A model generated the notes under the pieces. The model did not search any database. It saw only the letters and a list, made by a program, of their open reading frames with translations, and had not been told where the DNA came from. A program made the position numbers and the translations under genes. From assembly GCF_025847235.1 (NCBI RefSeq), contig NZ_JAOZEW010000015.1, positions 62,001-126,000 of the forward strand: DNA of 64,000 nt, in the 5' to 3' direction. This document shows positions 1 to 9,403 of this stretch, piece by piece; positions within the stretch are counted from its first letter, which is position 1, and every line of letters starts with the position of its first letter. Origin of the DNA: Flavobacterium shii (GTDB lineage: Bacteria; Bacteroidota; Bacteroidia; Flavobacteriales; Flavobacteriaceae).

Positions 1-2
1 AA

Positions 3-668
3 GATGTTCGACAAACACAAGCATTGTATCTATTGTCTTCTGGTGGATTTTTAAGTCCTGAGGGAGTGAGTCAATCTGATTTTTCAAGTAGTTTGTTTGA
101 AACGGCAACTAATTTATTGGGAGGAATTATTCATTCTGATAGTGATAAAATTAATATTGGTTTTACATATACCTCTGCAGACAGAAGACTTGGTCAGGAA
201 GCCGATGGACAATTTGCGGCTACTATTTCTTCTCAAATCAATGAGAGAATTAGTATAAACGGTAAAGTTGGAGTACCGGTAGGGGGAATTAATGAATCGG
301 CTATCGTTGGTGATGTCGAGGTACAATATAGAGTGAATGAGGATGGAACGATGAACCTGCGCTTGTTTAACAGAGAAAATGATATTAATTATATAGGGCA
401 AGGAGTTGGTTACACTCAAGGTATTGGGGTTTCTTATGAAGTAGATTTTGATACTTTTAGAGAATTGGTAAACAAAATCTTTAAAGATCATAAATTAGAA
501 CGTGCCATTAAAACATCTACAACAGATGATATGCCGGATTCTTCAATAAATCCTGATTATATTGATTTTTCTAAGACCAAAAAGACGAATAAAAAAGACA
601 AAGACAAAGATCAAAATCAAGAAAAGGTAAAAGTTAATGATCAGGGATTAATTCCAGAAGAAGATTAA
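3..668 (+). CDS. tamB: TamB-like translocation/assembly module protein, C-terminal part
   Basis: Only the last ~220 residues are present; the reading frame is open from base 3, so the gene begins before the window. The visible part is beta-strand-rich with alternating polar and hydrophobic residues and ends in a Lys/Asp/Glu-rich low-complexity tail (about residues 180-214). Motifs such as RQTQALYLLSSGGF and the late VSYEVDFD strand are typical of the C-terminal DUF490 domain of TamB, an inner-membrane-anchored periplasm-spanning protein that works with outer-membrane TamA/BamA proteins in envelope biogenesis and lipid transport. The family assignment is from recognition of this domain; the N-terminal anchor cannot be seen. 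The TTG at 24 is not a real start. A gap of 295 bases with no gene follows before pfkA. Confidence 0.75.
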   Translation, partial: DVRQTQALYLLSSGGFLSPEGVSQSDFSSSLFETATNLLGGIIHSDSDKINIGFTYTSADRRLGQEADGQFAATISSQINERISINGKVGVPVGGINESAIVGDVEVQYRVNEDGTMNLRLFNRENDINYIGQGVGYTQGIGVSYEVDFDTFRELVNKIFKDHKLERAIKTSTTDDMPDSSINPDYIDFSKTKKTNKKDKDKDQNQEKVKVNDQGLIPEED

Positions 669-866
669 TGTCTTTTGTTTATTATTATGTTATAGTTTGG
701 TCATGTTTTTTTTATACCTGTCGATTTCCTTATCTTTAAATTTGATATAGTTTCAAATTCAAATTTTATAACTCTTCAATAACATTTTGTTATTTTTAAA
801 TTATCAATTAAAATAAATGTCTTTTTTTATTTTATTGATTTTTTTTAGTATCGGAAAACTTATTAA

Positions 867-879
867 CGAAAACGTTTGA
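867..879. promoter_or_regulatory. palindrome-like site upstream of pfkA (AAACGTTT core)
   Basis: CGAAAACGTTTGA, about 85 bases before pfkA, contains the perfect 8-bp palindrome AAACGTTT. The same core, inside the longer perfect palindrome GAAAACGTTTTC, lies upstream of both susC genes at 33978 and 39169. Such sites resemble LacI-family operators. A shared regulator is inference; the core is short enough to recur by chance in AT-rich DNA. Confidence 0.35.
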
Positions 880-963
880 ATTTAACATATTTTATTAACT
901 TATTATAAATATAGCCCGAAGAGTGGTGAATGTTTGCTAATTTTACACTTTAATACTTAAATA

Positions 964-1950
964 ATGCCAAAAACAATAAAAAAAGTTGGTGTTCTTACAT
1001 CAGGAGGAGATTCACCAGGAATGAATGCGGCCATTCGATCAGTAGTTCGAACTTGTGCTTACCATAACATAGAATGTATAGGAATTTATAGAGGCTATCA
1101 AGGAATGATTGAAGGAGACTTCAAAGAGATGGGACCTCGAAGTGTAAATAATATTGTAAATAAAGGAGGGACGATTTTAAAATCGGCTCGCTCATTAGAA
1201 TTTAAAACTCCCGAAGGTAGAAAAAAAGCACATGAAAACCTTTTAAAAGCTGGAATCGATGCTTTGGTTGTAATAGGTGGTGATGGAAGCTTTACCGGAG
1301 GTCTACTGTTTAATTCTGAATATAATTTCCCAGTAATAGGAATCCCTGGAACTATAGATAATGATATTTTTGGTACGAGCCATACTTTAGGATATGATAC
1401 GGCTTTAAATACTGTTGTAGAGTCTATTGATAAAATACGTGATACTGCAAGTTCTCATAACCGTTTATTCTTTGTAGAGGTAATGGGAAGAGATGCAGGG
1501 CATATTGCTCTTAATGCAGGAATCGGAGCAGGTGCAGAAGAAATTCTTATCCCTGAAGAAGATTTAGGTTTAGACAGATTACTAGAGTCACTTCAAAAAA
1601 GTAAAGCTTCTGGAAAATCATCTAGCATTGTTGTTATTGCAGAAGGTGATAAAATTGGTAAAAACGTATTTGAATTAAAAGATTACGTAGAAGCAAATTT
1701 ACCAGAATATGACGTAAGAGTTTCTGTTTTAGGACACATGCAACGTGGAGGCTCACCTTCTTGTTTTGATCGTGTTCTTGCGAGTAGATTAGGTGTAAAA
1801 GCTGTAGAATCTTTACTTGAAGGAAAATCAAATTATATGGTTGGTTTGCAAAATGACAAAGTGACTTTAACGCCTTTAGAACAAGCTATTAAAGGTAAAT
1901 CTGAAATAGATAGAGAATTGCTACGCGTTTCTGAGATCATGTCAACATAA
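964..1950 (+). CDS. pfkA: ATP-dependent 6-phosphofructokinase
   Basis: Phosphorylates fructose 6-phosphate to fructose 1,6-bisphosphate, the committing step of glycolysis, in the cytoplasm. The 328-residue length is standard for bacterial PfkA. Visible motifs are the nucleotide loop GGDSPGMNAAI (from residue 14), GGDGS (about 105-109), the catalytic loop PGTIDND with its Asp at residue 132, MGRDAGH, and the substrate loop MQRGGSPS. Glycine is present at both positions that distinguish ATP-dependent from PPi-dependent enzymes (GGDG and PGTIDND), so ATP is the expected phosphoryl donor. The ATG at 964 gives an N-terminus matching the family. It is followed after 92 bases by gapA on the same strand. 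The long AT-rich leader (669-963) probably holds its promoter, but I cannot place a convincing -7/-33 pair. Confidence 0.95.
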   Translation: MPKTIKKVGVLTSGGDSPGMNAAIRSVVRTCAYHNIECIGIYRGYQGMIEGDFKEMGPRSVNNIVNKGGTILKSARSLEFKTPEGRKKAHENLLKAGIDALVVIGGDGSFTGGLLFNSEYNFPVIGIPGTIDNDIFGTSHTLGYDTALNTVVESIDKIRDTASSHNRLFFVEVMGRDAGHIALNAGIGAGAEEILIPEEDLGLDRLLESLQKSKASGKSSSIVVIAEGDKIGKNVFELKDYVEANLPEYDVRVSVLGHMQRGGSPSCFDRVLASRLGVKAVESLLEGKSNYMVGLQNDKVTLTPLEQAIKGKSEIDRELLRVSEIMST

Positions 1951-2030
1951 AAATATAGATTAAAAAAAATTGAAGTTTATTGTGAGGAAATTAGACTTTG
2001 AAAATAAGTAGAATAACAAAAAATAAATAA

Positions 2031-3047
<1,017 letters not shown>

Positions 3048-3063
3048 TTTTATATACATTTAC

Positions 3064-3096
3064 AAAATCCCGTTATTTTAAAGATAACGGGATTTT
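3064..3096 (+). terminator. intrinsic terminator after gapA
   Basis: A 13-bp perfect stem (AAAATCCCGTTAT / ATAACGGGATTTT) with a 7-base loop, beginning 17 bases after the gapA stop. The A- and T-rich flanks could work in both directions, but the next gene is also on the plus strand. Confidence 0.85.
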
Positions 3097-3179
3097 ATTA
3101 TTTTGTTTGATTCTTAATGGTGTAGTTGTTACACTTATAATGTAAGAGGAGAACTAAACCAAAAACTAAATAAAATAAA

Positions 3180-4031
3180 ATGAAATTAATAGTTGATAGT
3201 GGATCTACTAAAGCAGATTGGATAGCAATTGATGATAATGGCAAGATATTATTCACAACACAAACATTGGGATTAAACCCTGAAATTCTTAATGGAGATG
3301 AAATCGTTACTCGGTTAAATGACCGTTTTGATATTTTGCAAAATAAAAATACAGCTACACATTTGTTCTTTTACGGAGCAGGTTGTGGTACAGATAGAAT
3401 GAAGATCACACTATCGCAAATTTTTCAAGAATACTTCACCAATGCAATTGTAGACGTTCATGAAGATACTTATGCTGCAGTATATGCTACTACTCCAAAA
3501 GGAGAAGAAGCTATTGTTAGTATTTTAGGTACAGGATCTAATTGCAGCTATTTTGATGGTAAGGAATTACATCAAAAAGTGCAATCATTAGGTTATATTG
3601 CAATGGATGATTGTAGTGGCAATGTTTTTGGAAAAGAATTGATTAGAAAATATTACTTTAATAAAATGCCTCAGGATTTGGCTGTTGAATTTGCAAAAGA
3701 ATACAACATGGATCCGGATTTTATTAAAAACAAATTATATAAAGAGCCAAATCCAAATGCATATTTGGCAACTTTTGCTAAGTTCTTAATCAAACATAAA
3801 GATTCAGAATTTTGCAGAAAAATCATCTTCAAAGGGATGAAATCGTTTGTTAAAAATTACATTAAACAATTTGATAATTGTAAAGAAGTTCCAGTTCATT
3901 TTGTAGGTTCTATAGCTTATTATTTAAAAGAGGAGTTACAAGAAACTTTTGATAAATATGAATTACAGTTAGGTAACGTTTTAAGACGTCCTATTGATGG
4001 ACTTATTGCATATCATATATCTAATAAATAA
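3180..4031 (+). CDS. BadF/BadG-family ATPase, probable N-acetylglucosamine kinase
   Basis: A 283-residue protein of the ASKHA sugar-kinase fold in the BadF/BadG/BcrA/BcrD family. The N-terminal phosphate-1 motif DSGSTKADW (residues 6-14) and the second phosphate loop LGTGSNCSYF (about 116-125) are visible. In Flavobacterium, proteins of this type are usually named N-acetylglucosamine kinase; the predicted reaction is ATP-dependent phosphorylation of GlcNAc at C6 in the cytoplasm. That would feed the NagB-type enzyme of the chitin locus 40 kb downstream, but the sugar specificity is inferred and cannot be read from the sequence. Its TAA stop is immediately followed by the ATG of mgsA, so the two are almost certainly co-transcribed and probably translationally coupled. 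Confidence 0.8.
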   Translation: MKLIVDSGSTKADWIAIDDNGKILFTTQTLGLNPEILNGDEIVTRLNDRFDILQNKNTATHLFFYGAGCGTDRMKITLSQIFQEYFTNAIVDVHEDTYAAVYATTPKGEEAIVSILGTGSNCSYFDGKELHQKVQSLGYIAMDDCSGNVFGKELIRKYYFNKMPQDLAVEFAKEYNMDPDFIKNKLYKEPNPNAYLATFAKFLIKHKDSEFCRKIIFKGMKSFVKNYIKQFDNCKEVPVHFVGSIAYYLKEELQETFDKYELQLGNVLRRPIDGLIAYHISNK

Positions 4032-4415
4032 ATGAAATTTATGGAGATTGCTATTATAGCCCACGATGGTAAGAAAGCAGACATGGTTCAGTTTTTAAAT
4101 AAAAACAAAACCCTCTTACTTCAGGATAATATTAAGCTCATTGCAACAGGAACTACAGGTAGTAAAGCAATTAATGCAGGTTTTAAAGTACGAAAAATGC
4201 TTTCTGGACCTATGGGAGGAGATGCTCAAATTGCTGCCAGAGTTGCTGAGGGTAAAACACAGATGGTTTTCTTTTTTAAAGACCCACTTGCGAGTCATGC
4301 CCATGAGGTCGATATTAATATGTTAATTCGGGTTTGTGATGTACATAATGTTCCATTGGCGACTAATGAAGCCTCTGCTCAATTATTATTAAATGCTATT
4401 GCATTGCAATTATAG
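4032..4415 (+). CDS. mgsA: methylglyoxal synthase
   Basis: Converts dihydroxyacetone phosphate to methylglyoxal plus phosphate, a bypass used when triose phosphates accumulate. The protein has 127 residues (E. coli MgsA about 150). Active-site elements are all present: HD near the N-terminus (AHDGKK), the phosphate loop TGTTG, the SGPMGGD loop carrying the catalytic Asp, FFKDPL and HAHEVD. An alternative ATG at 4041 would remove three residues and gives the N-terminus MEIAIIAHDGKK; either start is plausible. It abuts the sugar kinase with no gap, linking it to hexosamine and glycolytic flux. A hairpin terminator at 4443 separates it from a second, degenerate copy. Confidence 0.93.
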   Translation: MKFMEIAIIAHDGKKADMVQFLNKNKTLLLQDNIKLIATGTTGSKAINAGFKVRKMLSGPMGGDAQIAARVAEGKTQMVFFFKDPLASHAHEVDINMLIRVCDVHNVPLATNEASAQLLLNAIALQL

Positions 4416-4442
4416 AAAATCTCACATTATAAAATATATACT

Positions 4443-4473
4443 AAAAGCTGTTTCATTATTTGAAGCAGCTTTT
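4443..4473 (+). terminator. intrinsic terminator after mgsA
   Basis: A 12-bp stem (AAAAGCTGTTTC / GAAGCAGCTTTT, one G-U pair) with a 7-base loop and a run of T, placed between mgsA and its paralogue. It implies that the second copy has its own promoter in 4480-4607. Confidence 0.75.
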
Positions 4474-4607
4474 TTTCTTTAAAACAAAATCATCGTTATA
4501 CATCTTTGAGATTAAAAGGTTTTTGTTGTAAGTGTTTATATGTCAGTATTTTATATATGTTTGTCCTCTTTTTTGCGTAAATTTGAGGTTAAATTTATTG
4601 TTAATTC

Positions 4608-4994
4608 ATGAAAAAATATATGGTTATTGCGATTATTGCTCATGATAATAAAAAAGCAGATATGGTTCAGTTTTTAATTAAAAACAGAATCGTTTTACAA
4701 AAGGAAAAAGTGAAACTTATTTCAACTGGAATATTAGGAAGGAATGCCGAGAATTCTGGATTTAAAGTAATCAAAATGCTACCTTGTTCTATGGGGGGAG
4801 ATGCTCAAATAGCTTCGAGAGTGGCAGAAGGAAAGATTCAACTTGTTCTGTTTTTTAAAGACCCATTAGCGAGTCACGCACATGAAGTTGATATTAATAT
4901 GCTTATTCGTGTTTGTGATGTGCATAATGTGCCGTTGGCATCTAATGAAGCTTCGGCACAATTATTACTAAATGCTATCGAACAGCAATTATAG
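4608..4994 (+). CDS. MgsA paralogue with altered phosphate-binding loops
   Basis: A 128-residue paralogue of the gene just upstream. Large blocks are identical between the two proteins (AHD.KKADMVQFL, MGGDAQIA, FFKDPLASHAHEVDINM, LIRVCDVHNVPLA). However, TGTTG of true MgsA is TGILG here (residues 40-44), and LSGPMGGD is LPCSMGGD (58-65). These correspond to Thr47, Thr48, Ser65 and Gly66 of E. coli MgsA, which bind the substrate phosphate. The catalytic Asp (Asp65 here) and His-Asp pair (12-13) remain. It is therefore either a non-enzymatic relative, a regulator or subunit of the hexamer, or an enzyme with another substrate. The reading frame is intact and the synonymous differences from mgsA argue against a recent pseudogene. 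The last 20 bases overlap the convergent ridA gene. Confidence 0.85.
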   Translation: MKKYMVIAIIAHDNKKADMVQFLIKNRIVLQKEKVKLISTGILGRNAENSGFKVIKMLPCSMGGDAQIASRVAEGKIQLVLFFKDPLASHAHEVDINMLIRVCDVHNVPLASNEASAQLLLNAIEQQL

Positions 4995-5355
4995 AGATTT
5001 CTACATTTACATTTTTAGGTAAACAAGCAACTTGAACGGTTTCACGTGCCGGAGCAGTTTTTTCATCAAAATACGATCCGTATACTCCATTTATAGCAGC
5101 GAAATTTTCCATGTCCATAATGAAAATAGTAGCTTTAACTACACTCTCAAATGTCATTTCGGCGGCCTCTAGAATTGCAGCAATGTTTTGCATTACTTGT
5201 TTTGTTTCGTCAAGGATGTTATCTGTAATTAATTCTCCCGATTGAGGATTAATAGCGATTTGACCAGATGCGTAAAGCGTATCATTTTTTAAAACAGCTT
5301 GGCTGTATGGACCAATAGGAGCTGGTGCATTTTGAGTAAATATGATTTTTTTCAT
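4975..5355 (-). CDS. ridA: RidA family reactive-intermediate deaminase
   Basis: A 126-residue RidA/YjgF protein, which hydrolyses reactive enamines and imines (such as 2-aminoacrylate) released by PLP enzymes. Family signatures are the N-terminal PIGPYSQAV, the GQIA.NP.(T/S)GE stretch, and the C-terminal ARETVQVACLP and VEISIIAV blocks. These carry the arginine that binds the substrate carboxylate and the conserved glutamate near the end. RidA works as a cytosolic homotrimer. It lies 57 bases downstream of lptD on the same strand, so it may be read from the lptD promoter. Its 3' end overlaps the mgsA paralogue tail-to-tail by 20 bases, leaving no room for a terminator between them. Confidence 0.93.
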   Translation of the reverse strand: MKKIIFTQNAPAPIGPYSQAVLKNDTLYASGQIAINPQSGELITDNILDETKQVMQNIAAILEAAEMTFESVVKATIFIMDMENFAAINGVYGSYFDEKTAPARETVQVACLPKNVNVEISIIAVR

Positions 5356-5412
5356 GATTATATCAATTTAAATTAAACTTAGTTTGTTTGTAATTTAATA
5401 AAGGAGAATATT

Positions 5413-8064
5413 TTACCTATTCAATGTACTTCTTTTGTTCCATTTGATATCGCTAAGAACTCCTGATTTAATTCCGATAAAGAAATTCCAGTTTGAATTT
5501 GTTCCCAGAGGCGTCCAGTTAAAATCCATTCTCCAGCTTAATAAATCTCTTTCAAAACGGATTTGTGTAAAAGTGACCCCTTTTTGAACAAAATCATACC
5601 CTGTAGATACTCCACCTTTCCATCTAGGAGTGATATCCATATTGGCAGAAACCATTATGGAGTTTCCGATAATTTTATTTTCTCTGGCTGCATTTCCATA
5701 AGTCAGGGAGTAGGCTAGGGTCATGTCCCAAGGTAATTTGGCATTAAAGAATTCGGTTATTGCATTGTCATCTTCCTCTGAACCATCAAACTGACTTTTT
5801 CTTTGATCATTTAAATCGGTATTTGTTCCAAATAAATCATCTTCACGTCCACCGTTTCTTTCGCTTTGCTTGTTTTCTGTTTTCTTTTTATTCTTTTCTT
5901 TATTCGAAATGGAATAATTCAACGTCATATTGGCGCTTGTCATTCGGAATAAACTTCCTCCATTGTCAATGTTAAAAGTATTTATTTGTCTACCCGAATT
6001 GTCAATTGCATATGGATTTAAAGTAGCTCCAAAATTCACATTCATTTTGTTGTTAAGCAATTGTGTTCCTCCACTTACCCTTACTGGTTGCCATGCAAAC
6101 GATGTAATCCCGTCGGCATTGAAATTATAACTAGTAGAGAAGTTTAAATTGTTAAGCAACATTATTTTTTTAGGCTCAGTCTTTGTGCTGTCTTTATCGG
6201 TAACTTTTGCTTCGAATGTATTGCTTAAGTCAAAACCAACAATGTTTGAATTACTGCTACCTGGAGCACCAAATATTCCACCTTCAAAACGGCTGTATTG
6301 TTTTATTATAGTACCAGTTGCATCGGCAGCATAAGTGTCGTAATATTTGTCAAAACTTGGCGTATATCCATAAGTAACAGATGGGCGCATGACGTGACGT
6401 ATCGATTTTATTTTCTTGTCTTCTCCAAAATTAAACGTACCATATATAGTAGTACCAAGGCTAGAACTAAAAGAGTAGGTTCTATAGGCATCAAATCCAT
6501 TTACAACTTTGTCTACTACTTTGCTTTGTTCTGCACTATAAGATCTTTCAATAGTCTTTGTTTGCCACACTTCCTGATAATTTGCACTAGTAGTTGCACT
6601 GAAGTATTTGAATAGTTTGAAATTCGTACTAATTGGAATGCTGTGTCTGGCTCCAATTTTGGCATCATTAAACATTTGTGGTTTGAAAAATAAAGAGTCG
6701 GTAGTCACGATACTATTTTTACCACTTAGGTTATATTGAAAGTTGATGTTTTTAATGAATCCTTTTTTTACTCCATTTTTACCTAAGAATGGGTATATCC
6801 TATCTACACTGGCTTCCAGCGTAGGAAGAGTCATATTGATAACTTCAGTTTGTGTGTTCTGGGAGTGTGTAGCTGTTAACGATGTGCGTATTTGTGGTAA
6901 TGTATTAAAGTTTTTACTGTAAGAAACAGATGAACTTAATGTGTTATTTAAGCTAGATCCAATATTTGCCTGATTTATGGATTGCTTAAAATATTTACTA
7001 CTACCAAGGTTGACCGAAGCAGAGAAACTGGAATTAGGACTTGATTTAGTGTCTTTGGAGTGGGACCATTGGATATTGTATATGTTTTGCTTTGCATAAT
7101 CAGGATATCCTCTTTCGCTCGTTATCAAATTTTCAAAACGAATATTTACGTTACCTCTATATTTATATCTTTCTGCGTAAGCAGATTCAAATCGCATGGC
7201 ATAACTTCCATTTGTGTAGTAATCTCCAAGAACCGTCAGGTCATAATTATCGCTTAAAGCAAAATAATAACCCATGTTTTGTAGTGAAAATCCTCTTGTG
7301 TTTGAGTCATTATAACTTGGAAGAATAATTCCTGAGACACTTTTTTCGTTAGTCATTGGGAAATAAGCAAACGGTAACGCGATTGGTGTAGGTACATCGG
7401 CAATTACCATATTGGTTAAACCGGTAATTACTTTTTTACCAGGAATGAATTTAACCTTGCTTGTCTGGAAATAGTATTCGGGATTATCAACGTCTTTTGC
7501 AGTTGTAAATCGTGCTCCTTTTAAGAAATAAACAGAATCATTTTCTTTTTTGGTTACACTTGCTTTTATTCGAAACTCTCCTTGTTCGGATCTTGAATTC
7601 CAAATTAAAGCTTTTTTAGTTTTAAAATTAAAACGAATAGAATCGGGTTCAACGGCACTCGCACCTTGCTTAAAATTTGGATATTGTGTGTAAACCCCGG
7701 CAGAATCTTTAAGTCGACCAGCATAAACTTCATTTTTTTCGTAATCTAGAACAATGATACCGGATTTTAATTCGACATCTTGATAATATAATTCAGCTTC
7801 ATTATATAAGGTAATGAGTTTACGCTTTTGATCAATTTTAGCATAATCCTTGGCTTTGTATTTTACTTTACCATCCAAAAAAGCTTTTTTCGGTTTAATA
7901 CTATCTATCTTTATAGTGTCAATAGGTTTAGTTTGTAAGCTATCTGACTGTTTACTAGCAGGTGTAGCTTTCTTTTTTTTTGTTGTATCTTGTGAGTATA
8001 CATTACCGCATCCTAATGTTAGGAAAAATGATAATAAAACGATATTAAATAAGTTTGTATGCAA
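5413..8064 (-). CDS. lptD: LptD-like outer-membrane LPS assembly protein
   Basis: About 880 residues: a signal peptide, a Lys/Thr-rich linker, an N-terminal OstA-like beta-jellyroll (KAKDYAKIDQKRKLITLYNEAE region) and a large C-terminal beta-barrel rich in alternating aromatic strands. This is the architecture of Bacteroidota LptD-type proteins, which insert LPS into the outer leaflet. A charged low-complexity insert, rich in Lys, Asn and Glu, lies about 190 residues before the end. The frame is open to a TTG at 8148, but I prefer the TTG at 8064 because it puts a classic short signal peptide at the N-terminus (hydrophobic IVLLSFFLTL core). A TAAGTTTG -7-like element on this strand (8120-8113) also lies between the two candidate starts. 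It diverges from the amidase gene at 8198 and is followed by ridA. Confidence 0.82.
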   Translation of the reverse strand: MHTNLFNIVLLSFFLTLGCGNVYSQDTTKKKKATPASKQSDSLQTKPIDTIKIDSIKPKKAFLDGKVKYKAKDYAKIDQKRKLITLYNEAELYYQDVELKSGIIVLDYEKNEVYAGRLKDSAGVYTQYPNFKQGASAVEPDSIRFNFKTKKALIWNSRSEQGEFRIKASVTKKENDSVYFLKGARFTTAKDVDNPEYYFQTSKVKFIPGKKVITGLTNMVIADVPTPIALPFAYFPMTNEKSVSGIILPSYNDSNTRGFSLQNMGYYFALSDNYDLTVLGDYYTNGSYAMRFESAYAERYKYRGNVNIRFENLITSERGYPDYAKQNIYNIQWSHSKDTKSSPNSSFSASVNLGSSKYFKQSINQANIGSSLNNTLSSSVSYSKNFNTLPQIRTSLTATHSQNTQTEVINMTLPTLEASVDRIYPFLGKNGVKKGFIKNINFQYNLSGKNSIVTTDSLFFKPQMFNDAKIGARHSIPISTNFKLFKYFSATTSANYQEVWQTKTIERSYSAEQSKVVDKVVNGFDAYRTYSFSSSLGTTIYGTFNFGEDKKIKSIRHVMRPSVTYGYTPSFDKYYDTYAADATGTIIKQYSRFEGGIFGAPGSSNSNIVGFDLSNTFEAKVTDKDSTKTEPKKIMLLNNLNFSTSYNFNADGITSFAWQPVRVSGGTQLLNNKMNVNFGATLNPYAIDNSGRQINTFNIDNGGSLFRMTSANMTLNYSISNKEKNKKKTENKQSERNGGREDDLFGTNTDLNDQRKSQFDGSEEDDNAITEFFNAKLPWDMTLAYSLTYGNAARENKIIGNSIMVSANMDITPRWKGGVSTGYDFVQKGVTFTQIRFERDLLSWRMDFNWTPLGTNSNWNFFIGIKSGVLSDIKWNKRSTLNR

Positions 8065-8197
8065 AGGTTTAAATACTATTTTTGTAAAAATATGGCTTGT
8101 TTTTTGACATGTCAAACTTACATATAATTTTTTGTCAAAAATAATCAATTGAAAAAATTATAACAGTTGTGTTTTATTAAAATTAACTTTTAAATTT

Positions 8198-9352
8198 ATG
8201 AATATATTTAGCAAAATTAGAGAATTATTTATTTTTTTTCTAACTCTAATGTCATTTTGTGCTTATAGTCAATCAAACGTTTTTAAAGTAACTCTTGATG
8301 CTGGTCATGGTGATCACGATTTTGGAGCAGTTTATAGCGGGCGCATTGAAAAAAACATTGCATTAGCAATAGTTTTAAAAGTTGGAAAAATATTAGAATC
8401 TTATCCTAATGTTGATGTTATTTATACTCGAAAAACAGATGTCTTTATAGATTTGGTCGAAAGAGCCAATATTGCCAATAGAGCCAACTCTAATATTTTT
8501 GTATCAATACATTGTAATGCAAATAAAAATACTGCAGCTTTCGGTACAGAAACCTATGTAATGGGTATGAATAAAATTGCTTCGAATCTTGAGGCGGCCA
8601 AAAAAGAGAACTCCGTTATTACATTGGAGAAGGATTACAAACGTAAATACGAAGGTTTTGATCCTAATTCGCCAGAGTCTATGATCGGAATGACTTTAAT
8701 GCAAGAAGAATATTTAGATTATAGTATTGCATTAGCAAGTAAAATAGAGGAAGCTTTTGATGTTCTTGGGAAAAAATTGCGTCATGGTGGGGTTAAACAA
8801 GCTCCTTTCATGGTACTTCATAAAGCATATATGCCAAGGGTTTTGGTAGAAACAGGTTTTATTTCTAATCCAACAGAAGGAGATCTTTTAAATTCTGAAG
8901 CAGGACAGAATGAATGTGCAAAAGCCATTGCCGATGCGATCATTAGTTATAAAAAAGAATATTTTGGTACAGGTACTGCCGATCCATCAGATGAAAAGCC
9001 ATCTGTAAAGATGATCGAAAAAGCAGTGAAAGATTCTACTCCTGTAAAAAATGTAAATACTGCACCTACTCAAAAAACAACTGTAAAACCTAATCTTGCC
9101 GGATCTATATATAAGGTACAACTTTTGGCAAGTATTAAGAAAACTGGTTTAGCGCCTTCTAACTTTAAAGGATTAAGCGGAGTTTCTATGGTTTATGAAA
9201 ATAATGTGTATAAATATACATACCAGCAAACAGCTGATTATAATCAAGCAAAAAAATATTTGCAAGAAGCTAAAGATAAAGGATTTGAGTCGGCCTTTCT
9301 TGTCGCATTTAAAAATGGAGAAAAAATTAGTATCCAAGACTCGCTTAAATAA
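8198..9352 (+). CDS. N-acetylmuramoyl-L-alanine amidase with C-terminal SPOR-like domain
   Basis: A 384-residue secreted cell-wall hydrolase (Amidase_3/AmiC type) that cleaves the bond between muramic acid and the stem peptide. A signal peptide (residues 1-24) precedes the catalytic domain (about 28-255). Zinc ligands and the catalytic base are visible: LDAGHG, the Glu in GRIEKNIA, SIHCNAN, and the Glu in VETGFISNPTEG. A long insertion with LEKDYKRKYEGFDPNSPES, typical of Bacteroidota members, sits within the domain. After a Thr/Lys-rich linker, the last ~80 residues (YKVQLLAS ... AFLVAFKNGEKI) look like a SPOR-type peptidoglycan-binding domain. It is followed after 51 bases by the MCE protein and probably shares a transcript with it. 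Confidence 0.9.
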   Translation: MNIFSKIRELFIFFLTLMSFCAYSQSNVFKVTLDAGHGDHDFGAVYSGRIEKNIALAIVLKVGKILESYPNVDVIYTRKTDVFIDLVERANIANRANSNIFVSIHCNANKNTAAFGTETYVMGMNKIASNLEAAKKENSVITLEKDYKRKYEGFDPNSPESMIGMTLMQEEYLDYSIALASKIEEAFDVLGKKLRHGGVKQAPFMVLHKAYMPRVLVETGFISNPTEGDLLNSEAGQNECAKAIADAIISYKKEYFGTGTADPSDEKPSVKMIEKAVKDSTPVKNVNTAPTQKTTVKPNLAGSIYKVQLLASIKKTGLAPSNFKGLSGVSMVYENNVYKYTYQQTADYNQAKKYLQEAKDKGFESAFLVAFKNGEKISIQDSLK

Positions 9353-9403
9353 TAATAACAAGTTCAATATTTTTATATTAAATTTGTACAAACACTTACA
9401 ATT

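Noticed and set aside
1634..1831. 65-codon minus-strand frame in pfkA
   Set aside because: Antisense shadow of conserved PfkA coding sequence.
4141..4326. Alternative-frame protein inside mgsA
   Set aside because: Same-strand shadow in another frame; the MgsA motifs are all in the main frame.
6298..6615. 105-codon plus-strand frame inside lptD
   Set aside because: Shadow of the barrel-coding sequence on the other strand, with no start context and no domain.
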